A stretch of 64,000 nt of DNA from Aquibacillus saliphilus (GCF_020404745.1 NZ_JAIZAP010000008.1:124001-188000), one strand, 5' to 3'; numbered from the stretch's first letter, positions 54,375 through 63,701 are shown. A program made the numbers and translations. The notes: generated by a model not told the origin, from the sequence alone.

Positions 54375-55000
54375 TAATTAACTGGACTCGTCTTCAGATA
54401 ATAGTCCTTATTGGTGCTGTTGTTCTAGCAATCTCCTTTTATTTTATTGGCTATTTTACTTATCTAGTTCCGGTAACAAATGAAATAGAAGAGGAAAAAG
54501 AACGACTGAATATTCAAGAGCAAGTCCTTGCTAATTCTATGGAAGAGTCAGAAACAGTTGATGATACGAATCTATCAACCCAAATGCAACAGTCATTGCC
54601 AATTGAAAAAGGAACGGATCAACTATTAGTGCTACTAAATGAGATTCAAAATGATTCAAATAGTGAAATTATCCAAATGACATCAGCTGATACCGAAGTT
54701 GAAAATATGGTAGGAACAGATGAGCAAACTGATCTTGAAGACTTAAAAGCAACTCAATATCAATTACAGGTTTCGACTGATAGTTATCAATCAATGTATG
54801 ATTTTTTGCAAGGCTTGAAAGAAGCAAATAGATTACTAAATATCGAGCAAATTCAATTTGGTGAAGAAACGGATAATAATTTAGACTTTTCCGTTACATT
54901 TTCCGCCTACTTTAGTCCTTCATTGCAAAATTTAATAATAGAGTCACCAAGCTATCAGTTTGTACCAACTGGAGAAAAAACAACACCATTTCCGAAATAG
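54371..55000 (+). CDS. pilO: Type IV pilus assembly protein PilO
   Basis: The 209-residue protein has an N-terminal transmembrane helix (about 8-32), a short coiled coil and a C-terminal domain with QYQLQVSTDSYQSMYDFLQG near 130, the PilO pattern. The ATG at 54371 follows CAGGAGGCG. The start overlaps the pilN stop. The operon ends here: a terminator stem begins in the last codons. No pilP or secretin gene follows, as expected without an outer membrane. Confidence 0.87.
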   Translation: MIINWTRLQIIVLIGAVVLAISFYFIGYFTYLVPVTNEIEEEKERLNIQEQVLANSMEESETVDDTNLSTQMQQSLPIEKGTDQLLVLLNEIQNDSNSEIIQMTSADTEVENMVGTDEQTDLEDLKATQYQLQVSTDSYQSMYDFLQGLKEANRLLNIEQIQFGEETDNNLDFSVTFSAYFSPSLQNLIIESPSYQFVPTGEKTTPFPK

Positions 55001-55014
55001 GTGTTGTTTTTTTT
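54979..55014 (+). terminator. Terminator of the pilus operon, overlapping pilO stop
   Basis: AACAACACC (54979-54987) pairs with GGTGTTGTT (55000-55008), followed by a T run. The pilO stop lies in the loop/right arm. Confidence 0.88.
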
Positions 55015-55129
55015 ACTTAATTCTCACTTTTTGTAGGAATGTTGTTGTTCACTTGTGACAATACTCGTCTTACTTTTCAATCCTAGTATGATAGAGTAAA
55101 ACAAACTCTATCAGAAGCGGGGGAAACAA

Positions 55130-56083
55130 GTGGACAAGCATAAACCAATTTCAGTACGTATGAATGGAAAAGAAACATTAGTTAAACCGAATACAAATAA
55201 AGAAACAACGTGGTCTACTTCATCTCATCAACAGGCAGCTGCACTAGACAAAAATTTTGAACCGGAAGATTTGATAGAATTAGAGAAAACAGATCGCTCT
55301 GACAAGGATGATGATTGGTTTGAAATTAAGTCAAAGAAAAAACGGAAAATTCCAAGCGTATTTAAACTATTTTTATTTGCGGCAATCTCAGCTACTCTAG
55401 TTGGAGTAACGTTAGGTTTCATTATGCTACGCATGTTTGCAGGGATTGATGATAACGATGCAGATCAAGTCAATGCGATTCAAACTCAGCAAAAAGAAAA
55501 CAATGGTACCAGTAATGAGTCAGTCGATCAGGCTACCATAGCTGGAAACGAATCAGTTACGATTGAAGGTTTAGATTCCTTCGTTATTCAAGCGGGTGTT
55601 TTTTCAACAAAAGAAAAAGCGGAAGAATGGCGACAACAATATACAGATGCAGGCTTTCCAGCAATGATCTGGGAAAATAATGACGAATTTCGACTATTTG
55701 CTGGGATTTACCAATCAGAATCAAGTGCTGAACCTTTAGAATCAGCAATGATTGCAGAGAACCTTGATCCATATGTAAGAGCATGGCAAACAGAGACGAT
55801 GACAATTGAAGCGAGCGCGGAGTTTGACGCCTGGCTTGATTCATTTTCTGATCATTGGAATGATTCAATTACTATCCTTACTAGTGAGAAAAATTTATCA
55901 AGTATTCAGTCAGAATGGTCCGAGTGGATGAGTAATTATCCGGAGTCAGACCCTCAGCTTGGAGCGGATCTCCATGTGGCAGGACAACAATTAGTACAAA
56001 GTATTGAAAATGAGGATAACGCTCAACTATTGCAAATGGATTTGTTAAATTTATGGAAACAAGTTGATAATTTAGGGGAATGA
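55130..56083 (+). CDS. spoIIB: SpoIIB-like SPOR-domain sporulation protein
   Basis: The 317-residue protein has a charged cytoplasmic N-terminus (1-80), one transmembrane helix (about 84-105; FKLFLFAAISATLVGVTLGF) and an external SPOR domain (about 145-220; FVIQAGVFSTKEKAEEWRQQ). SPOR domains bind denuded glycan. In B. subtilis SpoIIB acts at the septum during engulfment and lies between comC and maf, the same slot. The GTG start at 55130 follows GCGGGGG. Confidence 0.88.
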   Translation: MDKHKPISVRMNGKETLVKPNTNKETTWSTSSHQQAAALDKNFEPEDLIELEKTDRSDKDDDWFEIKSKKKRKIPSVFKLFLFAAISATLVGVTLGFIMLRMFAGIDDNDADQVNAIQTQQKENNGTSNESVDQATIAGNESVTIEGLDSFVIQAGVFSTKEKAEEWRQQYTDAGFPAMIWENNDEFRLFAGIYQSESSAEPLESAMIAENLDPYVRAWQTETMTIEASAEFDAWLDSFSDHWNDSITILTSEKNLSSIQSEWSEWMSNYPESDPQLGADLHVAGQQLVQSIENEDNAQLLQMDLLNLWKQVDNLGE

Positions 56084-56086
56084 TAA

Positions 56087-56115
56087 GTAGGATACTTTTA
56101 TCCTGCTTTTTATTT
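56087..56115 (+). terminator. Terminator after spoIIB
   Basis: GTAGGATA, loop CTTT, TATCCTGC, T-rich tail. Confidence 0.8.
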
Positions 56116-56268
56116 TTGTAATATAATAACAACCAGAAATACTTAAAAAATGTTACCGAAAATAGCAAAATGGCATGTAAGTGAATTTCAAAAATAGCAA
56201 TATGTATATTTGTTAAAACCAACGAAGGTCGATACAATAAGGACAAGACTAGGGAAGGATGGTTTACA

Positions 56269-56847
56269 GTGTGTCAGTTAGTACTAGCATCTGGGTCACC
56301 ACGTAGAAAACAATTATTAGAACAAGTAGGTATTCCCTTTATAGTGGATGTTGCCGGAATAGATGAATCACAGGTTGTTGAATCAAATCCGAAACAATTA
56401 GTTGAGAAATTAGCCAAAATAAAAGGTGAAGCTATTCCCGTTAAAGAAGGTCAAGTAATCTTGAGTGCGGATACAGTAGTCAGCTACAATGACGACATTC
56501 TGACTAAACCATCCAATAAAGAAGAGGCCCTTAGAATGTTAAGCAGTTTAAGTGGCAAGAAACACTGGGTTTATAGTGGTGTCATGATTCGTTCGATTGA
56601 TAAAGAATGCCTCTTCTCTTTGGGAACATCTGTAAGATTTTGGGATATACCTGAACCAGAATTAAAAAGCTATATCAATTCTGGTGACTGGAAAGATAAA
56701 GCAGGAGGATACGGTATTCAATCAAGTGGTGCCTTCTTAGTGAAAGAAATATGTGGGGATTATTACAATGTAATGGGACTACCGATATCGACTGTAGTAA
56801 AACAACTTAGAGAGTTTTCGATTTACCCCTCCTTCCCTGAGGTGTAA
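56269..56847 (+). CDS. maf: Maf-type nucleotide pyrophosphatase
   Basis: The 192-residue Maf/Ham1-fold protein hydrolyses dTTP/UTP or modified pyrimidine nucleotides; overproduction inhibits septation in B. subtilis. Signature LVLASGSPRRKQLLEQVGI at the N-terminus, LSADTVVSYNDDILTKP near 62, and DKAGGYGIQSSGAFLV near 144. The GTG start at 56269 follows AAGGATGG. It precedes radC by 22 bp. Confidence 0.93.
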   Translation: MCQLVLASGSPRRKQLLEQVGIPFIVDVAGIDESQVVESNPKQLVEKLAKIKGEAIPVKEGQVILSADTVVSYNDDILTKPSNKEEALRMLSSLSGKKHWVYSGVMIRSIDKECLFSLGTSVRFWDIPEPELKSYINSGDWKDKAGGYGIQSSGAFLVKEICGDYYNVMGLPISTVVKQLREFSIYPSFPEV

Positions 56848-56869
56848 GAAATATGAGGAGGAAAACGCT

Positions 56870-57559
56870 ATGGTGAATCATACGATGACAATGAAAGATG
56901 TACCAAGACAAGATCGTCCACGAGAACGACTTCTTGAGCACGGTCCTAGTAACTTGTCAAATCAAGAACTCCTAGCCATTTTACTTGGCACGGGGACAAA
57001 AGAAGAATCAGTTAATTTACTAGCTCAACGCGTATTGATGCATTTTGAAGGTTTAAATTTGCTTCGAGATTCTACGATTGAAGAATTAACTGCAATCAAG
57101 GGTATTGGTTCTGTTAAAGGAGTGTTGATTTTAGCTGCGATTGAGCTAGGTAAACGAATGCATAAATACAAACCCCAAGAAAGATACGTGATAAGAAGTC
57201 CGGAAGATGGCGCTGATTATGTGATGGAAGAAATGAGGGGATTAAAACAGGAGCACTTTGTTTGTTTGTTTCTTAATACAAAAAATCAAATCCTTCATCG
57301 ACAAACGATTTTTATTGGAAGCCTCAATGCCTCGATAGTCCACCCCAGAGAAGTCTTTCGTGAAGCAGTAAAACGATCTGCAGCCTCTATTATTTGTGCG
57401 CACAACCATCCATCAGGAGATCCATCCCCTTCCCAAGAAGATATCCATGTTACAAAACGCTTATCAGAGTGCGGGAAAATAATTGGGATTGAAGTACTTG
57501 ATCATTTAGTTATCGGTGATCATAAATTCGTTTCTTTAAAAGAAAAAGGCTACTTATAA
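56870..57559 (+). CDS. radC: RadC/MPN-domain DNA-repair-associated protein
   Basis: The 229-residue protein has an N-terminal UPF0758 helix-hairpin-helix region (residues 20-100; ELTAIKGIGSVKGVLILAA) and a C-terminal JAB1/MPN metalloprotease-like domain with IICAHNHPSGDPSPSQED (near 173-190), the RadC signature containing the HxHx7SxxD metal site. Its biochemical activity is unclear. RBS GAGGAGG. It is followed by a large terminator. Confidence 0.94.
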   Translation: MVNHTMTMKDVPRQDRPRERLLEHGPSNLSNQELLAILLGTGTKEESVNLLAQRVLMHFEGLNLLRDSTIEELTAIKGIGSVKGVLILAAIELGKRMHKYKPQERYVIRSPEDGADYVMEEMRGLKQEHFVCLFLNTKNQILHRQTIFIGSLNASIVHPREVFREAVKRSAASIICAHNHPSGDPSPSQEDIHVTKRLSECGKIIGIEVLDHLVIGDHKFVSLKEKGYL

Positions 57560-57613
57560 TACTATCTATTTTGTTAGTTTTCTCGTATAATAAAACAAGA
57601 ATGTTTCAAGGTC

Positions 57614-57658
57614 AGCGCCATCTTACAGGAATGTTCTTGTAACATGGCGCTTCTTGAC
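57614..57658 (+). terminator. Large hairpin after radC
   Basis: AGCGCCAT ... ATGGCGCT (57614-57621 with 57644-57651) extends inward by TTACA/TGTAA pairing. Only CTTCTT follows, so termination is likely but not certain. Confidence 0.65.
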
Positions 57659-57689
57659 ATTATTTATCTTACATAAACTTGGCTTATGC

Positions 57690-57719
57690 TTGTTTATATA
57701 TCTGTTTTTAGAATAATAT
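57690..57719 (+). promoter_or_regulatory. Possible promoter of the mre-min operon
   Basis: TTGTTT (57690-57695), 18-bp spacer, TAATAT (57714-57719). A weak match; the remaining 57720-57918 interval shows nothing else I can support. Confidence 0.35.
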
Positions 57720-57918
57720 AGAAGTATAAATTAGCCTTGCCAGTGAATGTCCAATTCGTTTAACTAATATCTTAGTTTGTTTCAATATATAACATTGCAT
57801 AGCAATCTTGTTAAGTAATTGTTTTGGGATTTATTGCATGTTGGGAATGGAATCGATATAGTAAAACGTACATATAAATATAACATTACGATAGCTTTTT
57901 CTGGAAAGGGAGATTTAG

Positions 57919-58956
57919 TTGGGTAGATTTAGTTTATCACAAGATTTAGGTATAGATTTAGGGACAGCAAATACCTTGGTTTTTGTAAAGGGAAAGGGTA
58001 TTGTTGTTCGTGAGCCATCAGTAGTAGCAAAGAATCTTAATACAGGAGAAATTCAAGCTGTTGGTAGAGACGCTCGTAACATGATTGGGCGTACACCAGG
58101 TAATATCTCCGTTATTCGACCAATGAAGGATGGCGTTATTGCTGATTATGATACAACAGCAGTAATGATGAAATATTATATAAAACAAGCCCAAAAGAAT
58201 CGTTCAGCTTTTGCTAGGAAGCCAAATGTAATGGTTTGCGTTCCTTCTGGGATTACGATGGTAGAAGAAAGGGCTGTCATTGATGCCACAAAGCAAGCAG
58301 GTGCGAAGGACGCTTTTCCGATTGCTGAGCCTTTTGCGGCTGCGATTGGAGCAGGGTTACCTGTTTGGGAACCAACGGGGAGTATGATAGTTGATATTGG
58401 CGGCGGAACAACAGAAGTTGCTATTATATCGCTAGGCGGTATTGTGTCAAGTCGGTCAATCCGTATAGCTGGAGATAATATGGATGATTCCATTATTCAG
58501 TATGTACGTAAAAACTATAACCTTATGATTGGTGAAAGGTCAGCCGAGTCGATTAAAATGGATATTGGATCAGCGGGCAAATTACTAGAGAACGAAGACA
58601 TGGATATCCGTGGTCGTGATTTATTAACAGGATTACCAAAGACAATTACTATTAACGCAGAAGAGATTGCTTTATCATTAAAAGATACAGTTTCATCAAT
58701 TATTGATGCAATTAAAAATACGTTAGAAAGAACTCCTCCCGAGCTTTCAGCTGATATAATGGACAGAGGTATTGTTTTATCTGGTGGAGGAGCTTTACTT
58801 AAAAACTTAGATCAAGTTATTAGTGATGAAACCAAAATGCCAGTATTTGTAGCCGAGGAACCACTTGATAGTGTGGCAATTGGTACGGGGAAATCTTTAG
58901 AATATATTCACCACTTTAGATCTCATCCAAATGTTTCTTCTCGTTCCAGAATGTAA
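57919..58956 (+). CDS. mreB: Rod-shape-determining actin homologue MreB
   Basis: The 345-residue bacterial actin organises elongasome cell-wall synthesis. Phosphate-1 [19 protein letters not shown] near residue 9, phosphate-2 [20 protein letters not shown] near 153, and adenosine motif [15 protein letters not shown] near 283. The TTG start at 57919 follows AAAGGGAG. Heads mreBCD-minCD, all in the same direction. Confidence 0.97.
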   Translation: MGRFSLSQDLGIDLGTANTLVFVKGKGIVVREPSVVAKNLNTGEIQAVGRDARNMIGRTPGNISVIRPMKDGVIADYDTTAVMMKYYIKQAQKNRSAFARKPNVMVCVPSGITMVEERAVIDATKQAGAKDAFPIAEPFAAAIGAGLPVWEPTGSMIVDIGGGTTEVAIISLGGIVSSRSIRIAGDNMDDSIIQYVRKNYNLMIGERSAESIKMDIGSAGKLLENEDMDIRGRDLLTGLPKTITINAEEIALSLKDTVSSIIDAIKNTLERTPPELSADIMDRGIVLSGGGALLKNLDQVISDETKMPVFVAEEPLDSVAIGTGKSLEYIHHFRSHPNVSSRSRM

Positions 58957-58972
58957 TAAGTAGGTGTGATAA

Positions 58973-59848
58973 ATGTATTTTTTTCGTAAGAAACGTCTTT
59001 TTGTAATTCTGATCGGATTTATAATTCTTGTAGGACTAATAGGGTTAACTTTACGAGACCGTGAAGAACTTTCCACTGTTGAGGAATTTTTGCAAGATAC
59101 TGTTGGCTGGCTTCAAAATGTCGTTCATATTCCAGTAGAGTTTTCAACAAGTCTTATTTCAAATATAGAAGACATGAAAAATGTTTATGAAGAGAATCAA
59201 GTGCTAAAGTCTCGGTTAGGTCAATATAAAAATTTGTTATATGAAGTACAAGAATTAAAACAAGATAATGAAGAGCTACGAAATGTATTGGATAAAACAG
59301 AATCAATTACTGATTATCAACCAATCCAAGCTTCTGTTATTGCGCGTAGTCCAGAGCCCGCTTTTCATCAAGTTAAAATTAGTAAAGGTAAGCAGCATGG
59401 TGTTGAATCCAATATGGCTGTTATTACAGGGAATGGAATGATTGGAAAGGTTCAATCTGCTGCTCAATTCACTTCAACAGTATTGCTATTAAGTGGATTT
59501 GATCGTAGTAATCGAATTTCAGTTGATGTAGCAATTGAAGATAAAAAGAATGTTTCAGGGTTTATTGTTGGTTTCGATGAGGAATCTGAGTCATTATTGC
59601 TAGAACTTAACACATATGATGTTAAACTAGATGGAGGAGAGTTAGTTGTTTCCTCTGGAATGGGTGGGGTATTCCCAAGAAGCTTGGAAATAGGTACAAT
59701 AGAAGAAGTTACACCTGATAAATATGGTCTAACACAAATAGCACATGTTACTCCTTCTGCTAACTTGTCCAATTCGGACCATGTGATTGTTGTTAATCGT
59801 TTAGCATTACAACCAGAAGATGAGATTACCCAAGAGGGGGAAGAGTAA
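58973..59848 (+). CDS. mreC: Rod-shape-determining protein MreC
   Basis: The 291-residue bitopic protein has an N-terminal transmembrane helix (about 8-28), a coiled coil (about 65-105; ENQVLKSRLGQYKNLLYEVQ) and a two-subdomain beta-barrel external region (about 115-280). It scaffolds PBPs and MreD. The stop overlaps the mreD start by one base. Confidence 0.95.
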   Translation: MYFFRKKRLFVILIGFIILVGLIGLTLRDREELSTVEEFLQDTVGWLQNVVHIPVEFSTSLISNIEDMKNVYEENQVLKSRLGQYKNLLYEVQELKQDNEELRNVLDKTESITDYQPIQASVIARSPEPAFHQVKISKGKQHGVESNMAVITGNGMIGKVQSAAQFTSTVLLLSGFDRSNRISVDVAIEDKKNVSGFIVGFDEESESLLLELNTYDVKLDGGELVVSSGMGGVFPRSLEIGTIEEVTPDKYGLTQIAHVTPSANLSNSDHVIVVNRLALQPEDEITQEGEE

Positions 59849-60387
59849 TGCAAAAATTCTATCTTCCTCTTTTGTTATTAGTTTTATTGGTGTTAGAGGG
59901 TGTTGCATTAGATTTTCTACCTATAAGTTTAATTGGCGATTGGATAGTTGTCCCGCATTGGCTATTAGTTTTACTAGTTCTGGTTACAATTTTTTATGAC
60001 AAAGAAAACACTTATAATTCCATTATTCACGCAATTATTTTTGGTTTATTAATAGATATTGTTTATACAAACGTACTCGGTGTATATATGTTTATATATG
60101 CGATTACAATCTATTCCATACATGAATTGAAAAAGATTTTGCATACAAATTATTTTGTGGCATTGTTGATGACAATTATAGCTGTAGGAATTGCTGATAT
60201 AGGTATTTACTTTATTTATTTCTTTATTGGAGCAATTGAACTATTTTGGAAAGAATACTTGATGATTCGTTTGATACCAACACTGATCGCGAATATATTA
60301 TTTTTCCTTATTTGTTATCCATTTGTAAAAAGAAAACTTGTAAAGTGGACAATTGAACGTTTTGATAGAGAAAATGGTATAAAGTGA
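59848..60387 (+). CDS. mreD: Rod-shape-determining protein MreD
   Basis: The 179-residue integral membrane protein has five to six hydrophobic segments (FYLPLLLLVLLVLEG, WLLVLLVLVTIFY, IIFGLLIDIVYT and others). It is a component of the elongasome. The start codon overlaps the mreC stop. It is followed by minC after 101 bp. Confidence 0.93.
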   Translation: MQKFYLPLLLLVLLVLEGVALDFLPISLIGDWIVVPHWLLVLLVLVTIFYDKENTYNSIIHAIIFGLLIDIVYTNVLGVYMFIYAITIYSIHELKKILHTNYFVALLMTIIAVGIADIGIYFIYFFIGAIELFWKEYLMIRLIPTLIANILFFLICYPFVKRKLVKWTIERFDRENGIK

Positions 60388-60488
60388 GTGTTCAAAAGTG
60401 TTGAGGTGAATAATGTTTACTTCACTTTTTTGGAAACCTCCAATAATTTTTGTTCGTGTTTAAAATAATTTTTTGGGGTGAACCTATC

Positions 60489-61175
60489 GTGATAGGCAAC
60501 AAGCAATTGATAACGATAAAAGGTACTCGAGATGGTCTTACGTTGTATATCGATGATACATGTTCTTTTGAGTCTGTAATAATCGAGTTGGAACAAGTGC
60601 TTTCTACAAAATACGTGGACAAGGATGAACCAATGATTACAGTTACCATACATCTGGGTAACCGCTATATACATAAAGAACAAGAAGAAGAATTGCGAGA
60701 AATAATTAGAAACAAAAAGAAACTAGTGGTTCATTCAATAGAGTCGAATGTTATCCTAAAGAAAGAAGCACTCCAATGGAAAGAGGATAGTGAGATTAAG
60801 GCTATCACAAGAATAGTACGTTCTGGACAAGTAGTAGAAGTAAATGGGGATTTGTTGCTCATTGGCGATGTTAACCCGGGTGGTAAAATAGTAGCAAGTG
60901 GCAACATCTTTGTGTTAGGTAGTCTACGCGGGATAGCACATGCTGGTGTGAATGGAAATAGAAATGCGGTTATAACCGCATCGTATATGAAACCTAGTCA
61001 ATTAAGAATTGCTGATTATATCAGTCGTTCCCCGGACTATGAATCTGAAGGAGTCTATATGGAATGTGGATTAATTGATGAAAACAAATCAAAAATAGTT
61101 ATCGATCGTCTTCAAGTTCTTTCGCAAAAACGACCGGATTTAAACGGGTTTGAAAGGAGAATTTTAAATGGGTGA
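60489..61175 (+). CDS. minC: Septum-site-determining protein MinC
   Basis: The 228-residue FtsZ polymerisation inhibitor has an N-terminal FtsZ-binding domain (LITIKGTRDGLTLYIDD at 5-21) and a C-terminal beta-helix (about 110-215; SGQVVEVNGDLLLIGDVNPG, GKIVASGNIFVLGSLRGIAH) that binds MinD. The GTG start at 60489 follows TTGGGGTG and aligns with the B. subtilis start; the longer frame from 60450 has no RBS. It overlaps minD by 8 bp. Confidence 0.95.
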   Translation: MIGNKQLITIKGTRDGLTLYIDDTCSFESVIIELEQVLSTKYVDKDEPMITVTIHLGNRYIHKEQEEELREIIRNKKKLVVHSIESNVILKKEALQWKEDSEIKAITRIVRSGQVVEVNGDLLLIGDVNPGGKIVASGNIFVLGSLRGIAHAGVNGNRNAVITASYMKPSQLRIADYISRSPDYESEGVYMECGLIDENKSKIVIDRLQVLSQKRPDLNGFERRILNG

Positions 61176-61965
61176 CGCAATAGTTATTACTTCTGGAAAA
61201 GGTGGAGTTGGTAAAACAACTACAACGGCTAATTTAGGAACGGCATTGGCATTGCTTGAGAAGAAGGTTTGTTTAATTGATACGGATATTGGTTTGCGAA
61301 ATCTTGATGTAGTGATGGGTTTAGAAAATCGGATTATTTATGATATCGTTGATGTAGTTCAAAAGCGTTGCAAATTAAAACAAGCCTTGATTAAAGATAA
61401 ACGATTTGATTGTTTGTACTTATTACCGGCGGCTCAAACAAGTGATAAATCAGAAATAACACCTGAAGGAATGATTGAGATTATAGCCGAGTTAAAGCAA
61501 GAGTATGACTATATCTTAATTGATTGTCCAGCTGGAATAGAGCAAGGATATAAAAATGCTGTTGCCGGTGCAGACAAAGCGATTGTTGTAGTTACTCCTG
61601 AGAAATCTAGTGTTCGAGATGCAGATAGAATTATAGGTTTACTAGAAAAAGAAGATGTAGAACCTCCGCATCTAATAGTAAATAGAATTCGAAATCATAT
61701 GGTTAAAAATGGCGATATGCTTGATGTTGATGAAATTATCCAGATTCTTTCCATCGAGTTATTGGGTATTGTCGCTGATGATGATGAAGTTATTAAAGCA
61801 TCGAATCACGGCGAACCTGTAGCTTTTCAACCAAATACGAGAGCTTCGCTAGCCTATCGTAATATTGCTAGAAGAATCTTAGGAGAGTCCGTACCTCTCA
61901 TGTCTTTAGACGATGATAAAGGGATGTTTACTAAGGTTAAAAAATTCTTTGGTATCCGTTCATAA
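61168..61965 (+). CDS. minD: Septum-site-determining ATPase MinD
   Basis: The 265-residue ParA-type ATPase has deviant Walker A SGKGGVGKTTTTANLG near 8-23, Walker B-like YILIDCPAGIEQG near 114, and a C-terminal amphipathic membrane-targeting helix (MFTKVKKFFGIRS). No minE follows; Bacilli use DivIVA/MinJ. The start lies within minC, so translation is coupled. Confidence 0.97.
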   Translation: MGDAIVITSGKGGVGKTTTTANLGTALALLEKKVCLIDTDIGLRNLDVVMGLENRIIYDIVDVVQKRCKLKQALIKDKRFDCLYLLPAAQTSDKSEITPEGMIEIIAELKQEYDYILIDCPAGIEQGYKNAVAGADKAIVVVTPEKSSVRDADRIIGLLEKEDVEPPHLIVNRIRNHMVKNGDMLDVDEIIQILSIELLGIVADDDEVIKASNHGEPVAFQPNTRASLAYRNIARRILGESVPLMSLDDDKGMFTKVKKFFGIRS

Positions 61966-61982
61966 CAAATTTTTATGTCTTT

Positions 61983-62011
61983 ATCCCTTAACAAACTGTT
62001 AAGGGATTTTT
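61983..62011 (+). terminator. Terminator after minD
   Basis: Perfect 11-bp stem ATCCCTTAACA / TGTTAAGGGAT with loop AAC and TTTTTC. Confidence 0.9.
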
Positions 62012-62019
62012 CATTACTC

Positions 62020-62048
62020 GCATATATGCTTATCCTTCTTCATAGACT
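62020..62048 (+). promoter_or_regulatory. Predicted sigma-E promoter of spoIVFA-spoIVFB
   Basis: GCATATA (62020-62026), 14-bp spacer, CATAGACT (62041-62048). It matches the sigma-E consensus (kmATATT, 14, CATACAmT) at 13 of 15 positions. The spoIVF operon is sigma-E-dependent in B. subtilis. Confidence 0.68.
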
Positions 62049-62083
62049 TGTACAAATATAACGAGAAGGAAAGTGAACCTGCT

Positions 62084-62854
62084 ATGAGTAGAGATATTAA
62101 ACAAATTCGGAAAAGTATATCAAAAAGAAAAAGGGGAAAAACAGATAAAAGTAGCTCTCAACTTCCTAGACGATATTCAGCAGCTGCTTTCCCTCATGAT
62201 GAAGAAAAACATGGCTACGCACCCTTTACTCCAGTATCAGAATCTAGTAAAAGTGTAAAAGATACGTTTATTACTTCATTAATGATGAAAAGTATTCTTG
62301 CAGCTGTACTTTTTTTTGGTGTAGCAATCTTTATGGGAACAGATTCAGGATGGATGCAGGAGCCAAAACAATGGACAAGCAATGCGTTAACAGAGGAATT
62401 CCCATTTGCTTCTGTAAACCACTGGTATCAAGAAAAGTTCGGCTATCCATTAGCGCTATCGCCTAGTCAAACTCAAACTGCGGATCAGATTGGACCAACT
62501 TTACCGGTTAATGGCACCGTTAGTCAGACGTTTGAAGCAACGGGTCAAGGAATATTGATTCAAACAGATGATACATCTAAAGTTATTGCTATGGATAAAG
62601 GAACTGTCATTTTCGCTGGGAATGACCGAAGTACAAAGAAAACTGTAGTTGTCCAACACCGAGATGGAAGCAATACAATTTATGGTAATTTATCATCGAT
62701 AAATGTACATCAGTATCAGTTTATAGCAAACAATGAAGTGATTGGAGAATTTGTACCTTCAAAAGCAAATTCAAGTAATGTTTATTTTGCGATTGAAAAG
62801 GATAATCAATATTTAGATCCAGTTAAGGTGATACAAGTTGATGAGCGCCCTTAG
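62084..62854 (+). CDS. spoIVFA: SpoIVFA, regulator of the SpoIVFB protease
   Basis: The ~256-residue bitopic protein holds SpoIVFB inactive at the outer forespore membrane. A basic cytoplasmic N-terminus (MSRDIKQIRKSISKRKRG) is followed by a transmembrane helix near residues 70-88 (SILAAVLFFGVAIFMG). A C-terminal M23/LytM-like domain (about 160-250) appears to lack the peptidase zinc ligands, as in other SpoIVFA. ATG 62084 follows AAGGAAAG; the ORF upstream to 62048 overlaps the predicted promoter. It overlaps spoIVFB by 14 bp. Confidence 0.93.
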   Translation: MSRDIKQIRKSISKRKRGKTDKSSSQLPRRYSAAAFPHDEEKHGYAPFTPVSESSKSVKDTFITSLMMKSILAAVLFFGVAIFMGTDSGWMQEPKQWTSNALTEEFPFASVNHWYQEKFGYPLALSPSQTQTADQIGPTLPVNGTVSQTFEATGQGILIQTDDTSKVIAMDKGTVIFAGNDRSTKKTVVVQHRDGSNTIYGNLSSINVHQYQFIANNEVIGEFVPSKANSSNVYFAIEKDNQYLDPVKVIQVDERP

Positions 62855-63701
62855 ACTTTTACCGCCCATTCATATACATCCAATTTTATGGTTTTTTATC
62901 TTCATCTCGATAATTACCGGAACTTTTATTGAGTTGAGTGTTATTTTTGTAATTGTGGTTATTCATGAGTTAGGTCACTATACAATGGCAAAATTTTTTC
63001 ATTGGCGGATAAGAAGGATAAATCTATGGGTATTTGGTGGTGTAATGGAAACAGATGAGCACGGCAACAAGTCAATAAAAGAAGAGGTGTTAATCGTCCT
63101 TGCAGGGCCAATTCAACATATATGGGTACATCTCTTCTTATTAATTTGCTCTGAATATTCGCTACTTTCTCCATCTATACTAACGTTGGCATTGCAATTT
63201 AATGCAACGATTTTTTTATTTAATTTATTACCAATTTGGCCCTTAGATGGAGGTAAACTGTTGTTTCTTTTGAATTCGCTTGTGCTTCCATATAAAAAAG
63301 CACATACCTTGATGATTATTACTTCAATACTTTGCTTAGTTTCAGCTATTATAATAGTGTTACTATTTCATCCCTTTACCTTGAGTACGACGTTACTCGT
63401 AGGTTTTATCTTGTGGGAAAATCGTCTAGAATGGAAACAAAGGTATTATGTATTTATTAGGTTTCTTTTAAGAAGGTACACAGATGGTGTTAAGGTGAAA
63501 AAAATTCGCCCAATTATTATTGCTGCCGATGCCCCGTTAATGAATGTGTTTTCACAATTCAGACGTAATTGTTCACATCATATTCACGTCCAAAGTAACG
63601 GTCATGGTAAGGTTAATGCTGCTGAAGAACAAGAATTTCTGAATGCCTACTTTAACTTCAAGCAATACCAAGCGACAGCAGGAGAGATTGTTGATTCGTA
63701 A
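62841..63701 (+). CDS. spoIVFB: Intramembrane metalloprotease SpoIVFB
   Basis: The 286-residue site-2-type protease processes pro-sigma-K. The zinc motif HELGH is in VVIHELGHYTMAKFF (near 43-57), and the second ligand is in NLLPIWPLDGGKLLF (near 130). There are about six transmembrane segments and a C-terminal CBS-like domain (about 220-286). ATG 62841 (MSALRLLPPIHIHP) is chosen; the TTG at 62838 is adjacent. The start is inside spoIVFA, so expression is coupled. Confidence 0.94.
   Translation: MSALRLLPPIHIHPILWFFIFISIITGTFIELSVIFVIVVIHELGHYTMAKFFHWRIRRINLWVFGGVMETDEHGNKSIKEEVLIVLAGPIQHIWVHLFLLICSEYSLLSPSILTLALQFNATIFLFNLLPIWPLDGGKLLFLLNSLVLPYKKAHTLMIITSILCLVSAIIIVLLFHPFTLSTTLLVGFILWENRLEWKQRYYVFIRFLLRRYTDGVKVKKIRPIIIAADAPLMNVFSQFRRNCSHHIHVQSNGHGKVNAAEEQEFLNAYFNFKQYQATAGEIVDS

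Noticed and set aside
55001-55129. Sigma-H promoter for spoIIB
   Set aside because: TATGAT at 55087 is a fair -10, but no matching -35 for sigma-A or sigma-H is convincing.
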